Shown here: piece after piece, positions 53,576-62,466 of the stretch
Numbering within the stretch: position 1 is the first letter of the stretch
How the letters are laid out: each line of letters opens with the position of its first letter
Assembly (NCBI RefSeq): GCF_016839145.1
Contig: NZ_CP069304.1
Span: 124,001-188,000 of the forward strand
DNA length: 64,000 nt
Direction: 5' to 3'
Origin: Shinella sp. PSBB067
GTDB taxonomy: Bacteria; Pseudomonadota; Alphaproteobacteria; Rhizobiales; Rhizobiaceae
Translations under genes and position numbers: made by a program
The notes under the pieces: generated by a model
What the model was told of the DNA's origin: nothing
What the model saw: only the letters and a program-made list of their open reading frames with translations
Database searches by the model: none

Positions 53576-54349
53576 ATGCTTACCGAGGCAACCAGGCTGG
53601 GCCTCCCGCGCCCATCCCGCGGAGACAGCGAACAACGGCTGATCGTCATCGTGGCTCGACCGGCTTTCCTGGTCGAGTGCCTGGCGGAAGTGCTGCGTCG
53701 CCGTTTTCACGGGCACGACGTCGTCGTCGACGACGAACCGGACGTGCTGCGCGAGCAGAAATCGCGCATCCGCCTCGTCCTCCACTATCACAGCGATACG
53801 GCGGAGATCGCCCGGCGCATGGACGATGCCGGCGCGCGCAGCCCGTCGACCGCCATCGGCGTCCTGATCGACGATCCGGGCGGCTTCGACCCGATCCTGG
53901 AAGCGATGGCCGAGGAACAGCGCATCGACGGCATATTGCCGCTCAACATTCAGCTCGACGTGTTCCTGGCCGGCGTGGAACTGATGATCAGGGGAGGCGA
54001 GCACTTCCCCTCCGCGCTGCTGCGGCGGCTGAAGCCCGGCAACGGCGTGGCCGGGATCGCCGGCGGCACGCGCGGGATGGCGGCAATCTCCGATCCTGAC
54101 GATCGTCCCGCCGCTGCCGGCACGCAAGAAGCCCGCCTGACGACGCGGGAGGTCGAGATCCTCGATCTCCTGTACAAGGGCACCCAGAACAAGCTCATCG
54201 CCCACCGCCTCAAGCTGTCGGAAAACACGGTGAAGGCCCATATCCGCAACATCTACAGGAAACTGCGCGTCACCAACCGGACGGAGGCGGCCAGGCGGTA
54301 TTTCGACGAGGCCCGCGACGGCGGGCGCAGGACGACGGGCGCCGGCTGA
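53576..54349 (+). CDS. LuxR/FixJ-type regulator with degenerate receiver-like N-domain (copy 1)
   Basis: 257 residues from ATG 53576, behind GGTGGGGT; the frame opens earlier but only this start gives the same N-terminal layout as copy 2. Residues about 18-130 resemble a receiver (LIVIVARPAFLVECLAEVLR), but the strand that should end in the phospho-acceptor Asp reads RIRLVLHYHSD, without Asp in place. The C-terminal LuxR HTH (about 183-245: LTTREVEILDLLYKGTQNKL, SENTVKAHIRNIYRKLRV) is intact. Paralogue of the next gene; likely controls the secreted-protein operon downstream. Confidence 0.87.
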   Translation: MLTEATRLGLPRPSRGDSEQRLIVIVARPAFLVECLAEVLRRRFHGHDVVVDDEPDVLREQKSRIRLVLHYHSDTAEIARRMDDAGARSPSTAIGVLIDDPGGFDPILEAMAEEQRIDGILPLNIQLDVFLAGVELMIRGGEHFPSALLRRLKPGNGVAGIAGGTRGMAAISDPDDRPAAAGTQEARLTTREVEILDLLYKGTQNKLIAHRLKLSENTVKAHIRNIYRKLRVTNRTEAARRYFDEARDGGRRTTGAG

Positions 54350-54505
54350 CGCGTCTTCGAGATGCCCGAGGTTATACCCGGCTCCTCCAAAGGGGTTATT
54401 TGACTCCAATTTGATTAATACCCTACTCTCTGATCAATCTCTAAAATGACGATGTGGCGGCCCGTGCCGCCCTGGACAAGCGACCTGCGTTGCGTTGGGG
54501 GAAAA

Positions 54506-55270
54506 ATGCTTGCGACCGAATACGGCAGGCCCGACCCTGCACGTTCCCGCCGTGAAGACCATGCGCTGCAACGGATCGTGATCGTCGCCGAGCCGGATTT
54601 CCTGGTGGAGTGCCTCGCGGAGGTGCTGAAGCGGCATTTCCCCGATCACGAGGTGGTCGTGGAGGACCAGGCGGGCGAGGCGCTGCGGCAGCATCCGCGC
54701 ATTCGCCTCATCCTCTTCCACCGCATGGACGCGGCGGACATCGCCCGGATGCTGCGGGACCTCGATGTTCACGCCCCGTCGGCGGCATCCGGCGTCCTGA
54801 TCGAGGATTCGCGCGCGCTCGACCCGATCCTCACGCTCCTTGCCGGAGACCGGCATATTGACGGCATCCTGCCGCTCGATGTGCGGCTGGACGTGTTTCT
54901 CGCCGGCGTCGACCTGCTCGTGAAGGGCGGGGAGCACTTCCCCTCGGCGCTGCTGCGGCGGTTGAAGTCCGCCGGCGCGCCCTCCGGCCCGGCCGGCGTG
55001 AGGCGCCTTCTCACGCAATATGCCGATTTCGCACAGCCGGGCGGGCGCGAATCCCACCTGACGACGCGGGAGGTCGAAATCCTCGACCTGCTTTGCCGGG
55101 GCACGCAGAACAAGATCATCGCGCACCGCCTGAGCCTCTCGGAAAACACCGTCAAGGCGCATGTCCGCAACATCTACAAGAAGCTGCGCGTGAAGAACAG
55201 GACGGAGGCCGCCCTGGTCCATTTCGACAAGCCCCATTCCGCTGCCGGGTCGGCAAGGCACCCCCGCTGA
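54506..55270 (+). CDS. LuxR/FixJ-type regulator with degenerate receiver-like N-domain (copy 2)
   Basis: 254 residues from ATG 54506 after GGGGGAAAA. Closely similar to copy 1 along its length: IVIVAEPDFLVECLAEVLKR, DGILPLDVRLDVFLAGVDLL, GGEHFPSALLRRLKSAG, and the LuxR HTH ending SENTVKAHVRNIYKKLRVKN. The predicted phospho-acceptor strand reads RIRLILFHRMD, again without the usual Asp. Gene duplication followed by divergence is evident. It is the last gene before a 400-bp leader and the secreted-protein genes. Confidence 0.88.
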   Translation: MLATEYGRPDPARSRREDHALQRIVIVAEPDFLVECLAEVLKRHFPDHEVVVEDQAGEALRQHPRIRLILFHRMDAADIARMLRDLDVHAPSAASGVLIEDSRALDPILTLLAGDRHIDGILPLDVRLDVFLAGVDLLVKGGEHFPSALLRRLKSAGAPSGPAGVRRLLTQYADFAQPGGRESHLTTREVEILDLLCRGTQNKIIAHRLSLSENTVKAHVRNIYKKLRVKNRTEAALVHFDKPHSAAGSARHPR

Positions 55271-55469
55271 AGGGCATTTCCCCCCGGAAAAGCCCTCCGT
55301 CCGTCGGCGTGCCCTCATACGGTGGAGGTATCCGGGCGGGAAAGGCTAATCCCTTTTTGCACCTAGGATCGCAGCCCCAGCCGTGTTTAGTTTTGATCGT
55401 GAACCGGCTCCGGGGAGTAAAAGACAAAGGAGCCGCGTTTTCTAGCCGAGATCTGAAAGGATCGACGTC

Positions 55470-55556
55470 ATGAATCCCTGGGGGGTTTTGCGACGGAGGG
55501 ACGACTTTGTCTTGTTGTATGTCGTCTTTCTCACCGGCTACCGTGGCAGGAGATGA
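55470..55556 (+). CDS. possible 28-residue leader peptide or small membrane peptide
   Basis: ATG 55470 follows GAAAGGATCGACGTC, a fair ribosome site. The peptide begins MNPWGVLRRRDDFVLLYVVF and ends with basic residues, so it is short, cationic and centrally hydrophobic. It lies in the otherwise non-coding 55271-55670 region upstream of the Asn-rich protein gene. Could be chance; no homology is known to me. Confidence 0.3.
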   Translation: MNPWGVLRRRDDFVLLYVVFLTGYRGRR

Positions 55557-55641
55557 GTTCATCGTTCTTCTGCCTTGATTCAACCTCGGAGCAAGCGCGA
55601 ATACGATCCCATTCGAGATGAGCAGGGATTATCGTGAGCGG

Positions 55642-55664
55642 CTCCGTTTTCTTTTCGGACGGAG
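55642..55664 (+). promoter_or_regulatory. stem that would sequester the ribosome-binding site of the Asn-rich protein gene
   Basis: CTCCGT (55642-55647) pairs with ACGGAG (55659-55664), the latter being the Shine-Dalgarno region for ATG 55671. A 6-bp stem with 11-base loop. Suggests possible translational control; weak on its own. Confidence 0.4.
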
Positions 55665-55670
55665 AATGCC

Positions 55671-56642
55671 ATGAATTACGATCCGAGAGGCGATGAAACC
55701 AATATCGGCGCGCTCGCCGAGGGGTTCGCCAACAGTGCGATCAGTTCCACGGAAGTCAGTGACGATTCGACCGGTTACGTCGGCGTCGCCAACGGCAACA
55801 ACCGCGACAACGTGGACAGCAGCATCAACGTCGACGTCGATGCCGCCATCGACGTGGATGCCAACAACGGCAACAACCGCGAGAATACCTATACCTGGGA
55901 CTACGACAGCAACAGCGTCACCAACAACACCACCAACTCGATGTCCCTGGCCGACACCGACACCAACGTGCAGACCGTGTCGGACAGCTACAACTCGTCT
56001 TCGTCCGAATGGAACTATGACGGCAGGTCCTACACGGACGACCATACGACGAACCTGAGCTACACGAATGTCGATACCGACATCAGCAACACCACGAACA
56101 CCGAAACCACGACGCTGAACACGGCCATCAGCGACAGCTTCAACACGGTGTCGACGGACACCGACTTCTCCGTGATCAGCGGCGTTTCGGACTTCGACAA
56201 TCTCGGCGTGGCCGGCCGCGACCTGACGTTCAACATCGGCGACGACTACTCGTTCGCGCTCAACATCGACGGGATCCTCAAGGAGTCCCTCGGCGGCGCC
56301 GACAGCGACGGCATCTTCAGTGCGGTCCAGGCCAACCACCTGGTCGACCAGGACATCGCCTACAACGTCACCATGAACAACCAGGAGGCCCAAAACGACC
56401 TGCGGGCCGACGCCGGAAGCGCCTATGGCGACCCGGGCCTCAAGGGCTGGGATCTGGGTGCCGGCGACGACGTCTCCGGGTCGAGCGTGGCCGACGCATC
56501 GGCAATCCTCGCCAATTCCGGCTACCACCTCCAGCTCGTCCAGGGTGCCAACCTGCTCACCAACCACATCGAAAGCAGCTTCGTCGGTGGCGACCATTAC
56601 GTCACCAATGTCGGCGAAGACTCGTCCGGTTCCGGCTCCTGA
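55671..56642 (+). CDS. Asn/Asp/Thr/Ser-rich low-complexity protein, candidate type I secretion substrate
   Basis: 323 residues from ATG 55671 (GGACGGAGAATGCC upstream). I do not recognise a family. No signal peptide, no Cys, very few Lys/Arg, strongly acidic. Residues about 40-165 are almost only N, D, T, S, Y with alternating patterns: NGNNRDN and NGNNREN about 24 residues apart, SNSVTNNTTNSMSLADTDT, TTNLSYTNVDTDISNTTNTE. The C-terminal half is more globular (RDLTFNIGDDYSFALNIDGI, ANSGYHLQLVQGANLLTNHI). There are no RTX GGxGxD repeats. Composition and neighbouring ABC/membrane-fusion genes suggest secretion through that system as an adhesin or matrix fibre. Confidence 0.75.
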   Translation: MNYDPRGDETNIGALAEGFANSAISSTEVSDDSTGYVGVANGNNRDNVDSSINVDVDAAIDVDANNGNNRENTYTWDYDSNSVTNNTTNSMSLADTDTNVQTVSDSYNSSSSEWNYDGRSYTDDHTTNLSYTNVDTDISNTTNTETTTLNTAISDSFNTVSTDTDFSVISGVSDFDNLGVAGRDLTFNIGDDYSFALNIDGILKESLGGADSDGIFSAVQANHLVDQDIAYNVTMNNQEAQNDLRADAGSAYGDPGLKGWDLGAGDDVSGSSVADASAILANSGYHLQLVQGANLLTNHIESSFVGGDHYVTNVGEDSSGSGS

Positions 56643-56787
56643 CGACATCCCATCCCGAGACAGGGTCGCGCCGGTGCGCCGGCGCGACCCTCAAGGCGTG
56701 AAAGCCCGGAGCCTGGGATGAGAGCAGCGACCGCCACCGCGGTCCCATCGTTGCCCTCCTTCCGGCCGCGCGGCGAGGGAGATCGAC

Positions 56788-58815
56788 ATGTTGCCCGACC
56801 GGACATCGCAGACCATCGCCCATTTCATCGGCTACTTCGACAGCGTGATCGAAGAGGCCCGGCTCCGCATCCAGCAATCGGAAGGCAGGGTCCTGGGCGA
56901 AAAGGCGGCCCCACCCGCCGAGCTGCAGGCGCTGGCGCCGGATTTCGCGACCGATTTCAGCCTGCGCAGCTTCATCCCCGACGTTCCCTACAGGGCACCG
57001 CCCTTCGATCTCTACGGCGGCGGCAGCCACTTCCACCACGCTCCCATCGGCCTCGGCTTCGGCTGGCAGCGGCCGGTCTCGTTCGATCCCGACATGCCGC
57101 GCCACATGCTGCCGGGCCGCCCGGCGGCCGACGTCGAACAGCAGCTTCACATCTTCGCCGGACCCGGCTCGATCCAGGCGCAGATATTCCAGGTCAACGT
57201 GCTCTACGACGACGACTACCTGGACCTGACCGACCAGCCGCACGAGCGGATCGACATGTCCTTCGTGGCCGGGCGCCTGTCGGACTATGCCGATGCCGGC
57301 GCGGCCTACGGCGAGCGCACCACCTTCGACCGGCCGCAGGACCATGCATCCCTCGACGCCATGGCCAAGGGGTACGGCACGCTCGGCGAGGCGCTCGGCC
57401 AGGAGGACCGCCCGCCGATCCACGCCGACGCCCACAGCGAGTTCGTCGCGACCGGCGATGGGGCGAAGGGCATCCATGTGAACGGCGAGTTGCGGGAGGA
57501 GATGCCGGTCCTCAAGGACCTCCTGCCCGACCGCGGCCTTGCCGCGCCCCCGGCCGAGGAGGCGGAGGACGCAGAGCAGGCGACGGCCGGCGCGCATGGC
57601 CCCGCGGTCGACAGCATCGTCGTCGACGCGGGGGCGAATGTCGTCGCCAACATCGCGGCGGTCACCAATGTCGGCATCATCGCGCCGGTGATGAGCGTGA
57701 TGGGCGACTACCACCAGGTGGACGTGATCTCGCAGGCCTATGTCTACAGCGACGTCGACCATGACGGCCGCTTCCCGGCCGGCGATGCGGCATTCCATGC
57801 CGGCTCCGCGACGCAGGCCTTCAACATCGCGGCCATCAAGGACATGGCCTTCGCGCTCGGCGGCGGCGGCGAGGAGGGCGGCGATGCGCCGCCGGTCTTC
57901 CCGACCGACTGGGTGGTCAGCCGCATCGATGGCGACGTCTGCTTCATGGAGTGGATCGAGCAGTACAATTTCGTCACCGACAACGACCAACTCGTCATCA
58001 CCACGCGGGGCAGCGAGATCTCGATCCTGTCCGGCGGCAACACCGCGCTCAACGTGTCGACCTTCTTCGGCATGAGCATGCAGTACGACCTGGTGATCGT
58101 CGGCGGCAACGTGATCGACATGAACGTCATCAACCAGCTTGCCGTTCTCTACGACAACGACTGGCTGGTCGGAAGCGGCGCGGGGGCGAGCGGCGTCTCC
58201 TTCGACGGCGGCGGCAACCTCATCTGGAACCAGGCGTCCATCACCAATGTCGGCAGCGGCAATTTCCAGGAGATGCCGGGCTACATGTCGGACGTGGTCG
58301 CCGCCATCGACGAGCGCGATCCGAACATGCCGGCCGGGCTTGCGGGCGACGCCGCCTTCCAGGGCCAGCATGTGCTGAGCGTGCTCTACATCACCGGCAA
58401 CGTCTACCAGCTCAACTACGTCAACCAGGTCTCCATCCTCGGCGATGCCGACCATGTCAGCCAGTTGGCCGCGAACATGCTGGCGGAGACCGAGGATGCC
58501 AGCGTCACCATCCGCACCGGCAACAACGCCGTCATCAACATCGCCGAGATCGTCGACTACGACAGCTTCGGCGGAACCACCTATCTCGGCGGCGGGCTCT
58601 ATACCGACGCCATCCTCATCCAGGGCGGCATCATCGAGCAGGACGATACCCACCCCCAGACGGTCGGGACGAAGCTGGCCAACGAGGTCATCGCCTTCCT
58701 CGACGATACCCCCGACCACCCGGGCACGAGCGGCGACGGCGTCATCGACGCCGGCCATGACTATTCATGGAACACCGCCATGCCCTCCGATGCCATGCAA
58801 ACCGTGATTGCCTGA
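56788..58815 (+). CDS. 675-residue repeat protein, second candidate type I secretion substrate
   Basis: Start ATG 56788 follows GGCGAGGGAGATCGAC. No signal peptide; one Cys. The N-terminal 140 residues are unlike the rest (helical start HFIGYFDSVIEEARLRIQQ, then Pro-rich). From about residue 140 two motif types recur: B, such as HQVDVISQAYVYSDVD (310), GGNVIDMNVINQLAVLYDND (438) and TGNVYQLNYVNQVSILGDAD (534); and A, such as GANVVANIAAVTNVG (281), GGNTALNVSTF (417), GGNLIWNQASITNVG (476) and GNNAVINIAEI (580). Alternating hydrophobic residues around Asn suggest a beta-solenoid or curlin-like stack. Family unknown to me. It lies 20 bp upstream of the ABC exporter gene. Confidence 0.78.
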   Translation: MLPDRTSQTIAHFIGYFDSVIEEARLRIQQSEGRVLGEKAAPPAELQALAPDFATDFSLRSFIPDVPYRAPPFDLYGGGSHFHHAPIGLGFGWQRPVSFDPDMPRHMLPGRPAADVEQQLHIFAGPGSIQAQIFQVNVLYDDDYLDLTDQPHERIDMSFVAGRLSDYADAGAAYGERTTFDRPQDHASLDAMAKGYGTLGEALGQEDRPPIHADAHSEFVATGDGAKGIHVNGELREEMPVLKDLLPDRGLAAPPAEEAEDAEQATAGAHGPAVDSIVVDAGANVVANIAAVTNVGIIAPVMSVMGDYHQVDVISQAYVYSDVDHDGRFPAGDAAFHAGSATQAFNIAAIKDMAFALGGGGEEGGDAPPVFPTDWVVSRIDGDVCFMEWIEQYNFVTDNDQLVITTRGSEISILSGGNTALNVSTFFGMSMQYDLVIVGGNVIDMNVINQLAVLYDNDWLVGSGAGASGVSFDGGGNLIWNQASITNVGSGNFQEMPGYMSDVVAAIDERDPNMPAGLAGDAAFQGQHVLSVLYITGNVYQLNYVNQVSILGDADHVSQLAANMLAETEDASVTIRTGNNAVINIAEIVDYDSFGGTTYLGGGLYTDAILIQGGIIEQDDTHPQTVGTKLANEVIAFLDDTPDHPGTSGDGVIDAGHDYSWNTAMPSDAMQTVIA

Positions 58816-58835
58816 CGGCCGAGGAGCGGCGCCCC

Positions 58836-61097
58836 ATGAATGCCTTTACCAAGAACACCTCCCCGATGCCCGCCGAACTGCCCCTGCCGCTGCGCATGGG
58901 GGAGGCAGACCGGCCCGTGCGGCCCCGGCCGGAGGCCGATCCGGCCGGCGACGACGCCCTCACCCGATCCTGCATCGCCGCCGTCGACGAGGCCGTGACG
59001 ACGCTCGCCGCCGCGCCTGACGGCCGCGAGGCACGGCCGGGCGCCTGGGCCGAGGCCGCCGCCGCCGTCCGGCCGACCATCCAGGAAAGGATCGCGCCCG
59101 CCCCGAGGCCGCCGGCCGATGCCGGGCATGCCGCCGCGCCGGCGTTCGCACCCGCCGCGCCCGGGCCGGTCCCGCCGCAGGCAAGGCTGCGCGAGCCGGA
59201 CCCGGTAAAGGCGCCGCCCGTCCAGCCCTTCGGCCGGACGATCGAGGCCGACCGGGGACCTGTCCGCGTGAGCGAAAGACGGCCGCAGGGCGGGGGCGGA
59301 AGCGGCGACGGGGGTGTCCCGTCCGGCGGCGGCAATGGCGGGGGCGGCAGCGAGAATGCGGGCTTCCACAAGCGTAGCGGCCCGGCCAATTTCGCCACCA
59401 GCCTAGCCAAGGCCATCGCGGTCGTGCGGCAGAATCTGATGATCGTGATGGTCTTCACCGTGGCGATCAACATCCTGCTGCTCGCCATTCCGCTCTATCT
59501 CTTCCAGATCTCCGACCGCGTGCTCACCAGCCGCTCGATGGACACGCTGATCATGCTGACGATCGTCGTCGTCGGCGCCGTGCTGCTGCAGGCCTTCGCC
59601 GACAGCATCCGCCGCTTCATCCTGATGCGCACCGCCGTGGAGCTCGAAGTCCAGCTCGGCGCGCCGATCCTCAGCGCCGCCGCGCGCGCCTCCCTGCATG
59701 GAAACGGCAAGGACTACCAGACGCTGCAGGATCTCCAGCAACTGCGCAGCTTCCTCACATCGGGAACGCTCATCGCCTTCCTCGACGCGCCGCTGATGCC
59801 GCTGTTCGTGCTCGTGGTCTATCTGGTCCACCCGCATCTCGGCGTCATCATCATGACCTGCTGCGCGGTCCTGTTCATCGTGGCCTATCTCAACCAGTCG
59901 TTCACGGCGCGTCACTTCGCCGAGGCGAACGGTTTCCTCAGCCGCGCGAACCTCCAGCTCGATTCCATGTCGCGCAATTCGCAGATCATCAATGCGATGG
60001 CGATGATCCCCGAGGCCGTCAAGCTCTGGGGGCACGACACGGCGGGCTCGCTGAAGGCGCATGTGCGGGCCCAGGATCGCGCCATCGTCTTCACCGGGAT
60101 TTCCAAGTTCTGCCGCATGGTGACGCAGATCGCGCTGCTCGGCTGGGGCGCGCATCTGGCGCTGTCGGGCCAGCTGACCGGCGGCATGGTCATCGCCGCC
60201 TCGATCATCTCCGGCCGGGCGCTCGCGCCGATCGAGGGGGCGATCGAGGGCTGGAACCAGTTCAACAGGTCGCGCGCCGCCTATGGCCGCATCCAGCAAC
60301 TGCTGCTCTCCTCGTCGCTGAACTTCGCGCGCCTGCGCCTGCCGCAGCCGGAGGGCCGCCTCGATGTCGAGCGCCTTCTCTTCGTGCCCCCGCCGCAAAA
60401 GCGCGTCATCCTCAACGGCGTCTCCTTCTCGCTGAAGAAGGGGGAGTCGCTGGCGGTCATCGGCAATTCCGGCTCGGGCAAGACGACGCTCGGCAAGATG
60501 CTCGTCGGCTCGATCATGCCGACGTCAGGCAATGTCCGCCTCGACCTGATGGACCTTCGCAACTGGGACCAGCGGCAGTTCGGCGAGAGCATCGGCTACC
60601 TGCCGCAGGACGTCCAGCTCTTCCCCGGCACGATCAAGGCCAACATCGCCCGCATGCGCGACGACGTCGACGACCGCATGATCTTCGAGGCGGCGGTCCT
60701 GGCCGATGTGCATGAGCTCATCGCCACGTTCCCGCAGGGCTACGAGACGATCGTCGCCGCCGACGGCGCGCCGCTCTCGGGCGGGCAGAAGCAGCGCATC
60801 GCGCTGGCGCGCGCCTTCTTCGGCAATCCGAAATTCGTGGTGCTGGATGAGCCCAATTCCAATCTCGACCCGCCGGGCGAGGCCGCCCTCGGGCGGGCGC
60901 TCCAGCACGCGAGGCGCGCAGGCATCACCACGGTGACGATCACCCAGCGCCCCTCGCTCCTCCAGGTCGTCGACAAGATCCTCGTTCTCAAGGAAGGCAC
61001 GGTCGCCATGTTCGGCGAACGGGTCGAGGTGCTGGCGGCCCTGGCGAAGACCTCCGCTGCAAGGGGCGCCGGCACCGCCGGCATCGAAGGAAGGTGA
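58836..61097 (+). CDS. type I secretion system ABC transporter/permease (PrtD/HasD type) with long disordered N-terminus
   Basis: 753 residues from ATG 58836 (GAGGAG upstream); family members are nearer 560-600. Residues 1-190 are Pro/Ala/Gly-rich, ending in a Gly/Ser tract, and are unlike the C39-type peptidase or CLD domains of other exporters. The exporter domain (about 195-500) has IVMVFTVAINILLLAIPLYL and YLFQISDRVLTSRSMDTLIML. The ABC domain has Walker A GNSGSGKTTLGKML (about 543), signature LSGGQKQRIALARA (about 647) and FVVLDEPNSNLD. It should export the two repeat proteins in one step with the adaptor at 61101 and a TolC protein encoded elsewhere. Confidence 0.9.
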   Translation: MNAFTKNTSPMPAELPLPLRMGEADRPVRPRPEADPAGDDALTRSCIAAVDEAVTTLAAAPDGREARPGAWAEAAAAVRPTIQERIAPAPRPPADAGHAAAPAFAPAAPGPVPPQARLREPDPVKAPPVQPFGRTIEADRGPVRVSERRPQGGGGSGDGGVPSGGGNGGGGSENAGFHKRSGPANFATSLAKAIAVVRQNLMIVMVFTVAINILLLAIPLYLFQISDRVLTSRSMDTLIMLTIVVVGAVLLQAFADSIRRFILMRTAVELEVQLGAPILSAAARASLHGNGKDYQTLQDLQQLRSFLTSGTLIAFLDAPLMPLFVLVVYLVHPHLGVIIMTCCAVLFIVAYLNQSFTARHFAEANGFLSRANLQLDSMSRNSQIINAMAMIPEAVKLWGHDTAGSLKAHVRAQDRAIVFTGISKFCRMVTQIALLGWGAHLALSGQLTGGMVIAASIISGRALAPIEGAIEGWNQFNRSRAAYGRIQQLLLSSSLNFARLRLPQPEGRLDVERLLFVPPPQKRVILNGVSFSLKKGESLAVIGNSGSGKTTLGKMLVGSIMPTSGNVRLDLMDLRNWDQRQFGESIGYLPQDVQLFPGTIKANIARMRDDVDDRMIFEAAVLADVHELIATFPQGYETIVAADGAPLSGGQKQRIALARAFFGNPKFVVLDEPNSNLDPPGEAALGRALQHARRAGITTVTITQRPSLLQVVDKILVLKEGTVAMFGERVEVLAALAKTSAARGAGTAGIEGR

Positions 61098-61100
61098 GCC

Positions 61101-62450
61101 ATGGGCAAGGATGAAAAGGCAATCGCGCCCGCCGGCCAGGCGGACTGGTACGCGGATGTGCCGCGCTCGATCCGCCTGCATGTGATCGTCGGCATGACCG
61201 CGCTCGGCGTCACCTTCTGCGGCTTCGGCGTGTGGGCCGCGACCGCGCCGCTCGCCTCGGCGATCATCGCGCAGGGCAGCTTCGTGGCCACCGGCAACAA
61301 CAAGATCGTGCAGCACCTGGAAGGCGGCATCATCAAGGAGCTGCATGTCGGCGAGGGCTCCAAGGTGCGCGAGGGCGACGTGCTGGTGACGCTGGACGAC
61401 ACGGCCGCGCTCGCCAACGAGCGGGCGCTGAAGCTGCGCTGGCTGCGCCTGGAGGCCGTCGTCGCGCGCCTGAGGGCGGAGGCGCTCGGCGCGCGCGTCT
61501 TCGCGCTGCCGCCGATGCTGGTCAAGGAGGCGAGCGATCCCGATGTCGTCGCGATCGCCGAGAGCCAGCACGTCATCTTCAACAGCCGCAAGGTCAAGCT
61601 GGAAGAGCAGCTCAACCTCGTGGACAAGAACATCCGGTCGCTGGAGTTCCGCTCGAAGGGCTATCGCGGCCAGAAGGAGGCGCTGGAACGCCAGGTGGTG
61701 CTCCTGGAGGAGGAGCGCGATTCCAAGGCCAAGCTGTCCAAGGCCGGCTACATGAAGCGCACGGACTACCTCGCCGTCGAGCGGGCGATCGCCGACGCGA
61801 TGGGCGACATCGCGCGCATCCAGGGCGAGGTGAACGAAAGCGACGCGCAGATCGACCGCTACAAGCAGGAGGCGGTCATTGCCGTCAACACGCTCAAGCA
61901 ATCGGCGCTGGACGCGCTGGAAACCGCGGATTCGGACCTCGACGCCGTGCGCGAGCAGATGCGCGGTGCCTCCGGCGTGCTCGACCGCACCGTGATCCGT
62001 TCGCCCGTCACGGGCACGGTGGTGCGCTCCTACTATCACACGGCCGGCGGCGTCATCACGACGGGCAAGCCGATCATGGAGATCCTGCCCGCCGGTGTCC
62101 CGCTCATCATCGAGGCGCAGGTGCTGCGCACCTCCATCGACCAGGTGCGCGAGGGCGAGACGGCCGTCGTGCGCCTTTCGGCGCTGAGCAGCCGCACGAC
62201 GCCGGTGCTGGACGGCAAGGTGATCTATGTCTCGGCCGATTCCGTCGAGGAAGGCACGCTGACCTCGCCGAAGGACGTCTACATCGTGCGGGTCCAGGTT
62301 CCCGAAAAGGAAATCCGGCGGATCGCCGGGTTCCATCCCGTGCCCGGCATGCCCGCCGACATCCTCATCCAGACCTCCGAGCGCACGTTTTTCCAGTATA
62401 TCACCAAGCCGATTGCAGATAGCATGTCGCGAGCATTCAAGGAGAAATGA
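61101..62450 (+). CDS. type I secretion membrane-fusion protein (HlyD/PrtE family)
   Basis: 449 residues, starting 3 bp after the exporter stop with GGAAGGTGAGCC upstream. A short cytoplasmic N-terminus and one transmembrane segment (about 25-45, VIVGMTALGVTFCGFGVWA) are followed by the lipoyl-type motif VQHLEGGIIKELHVGEGSKV and a long coiled-coil region (about 140-290). The beta-barrel domain has VIRSPVTGTVVRSYYHTAGG and IMEILPAGVPLIIEAQV. The C-terminus FHPVPGMPADILIQTSERTF matches the family signature. It connects the exporter to TolC. Confidence 0.93.
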   Translation: MGKDEKAIAPAGQADWYADVPRSIRLHVIVGMTALGVTFCGFGVWAATAPLASAIIAQGSFVATGNNKIVQHLEGGIIKELHVGEGSKVREGDVLVTLDDTAALANERALKLRWLRLEAVVARLRAEALGARVFALPPMLVKEASDPDVVAIAESQHVIFNSRKVKLEEQLNLVDKNIRSLEFRSKGYRGQKEALERQVVLLEEERDSKAKLSKAGYMKRTDYLAVERAIADAMGDIARIQGEVNESDAQIDRYKQEAVIAVNTLKQSALDALETADSDLDAVREQMRGASGVLDRTVIRSPVTGTVVRSYYHTAGGVITTGKPIMEILPAGVPLIIEAQVLRTSIDQVREGETAVVRLSALSSRTTPVLDGKVIYVSADSVEEGTLTSPKDVYIVRVQVPEKEIRRIAGFHPVPGMPADILIQTSERTFFQYITKPIADSMSRAFKEK

Positions 62451-62466
62451 CGACCCGGAGGCAGCC

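Noticed and set aside
55671..58815. RTX toxin-type substrates
   Set aside because: No GGxGxDxxx nonapeptide repeats are visible in either protein, although both are acidic and signal-less.
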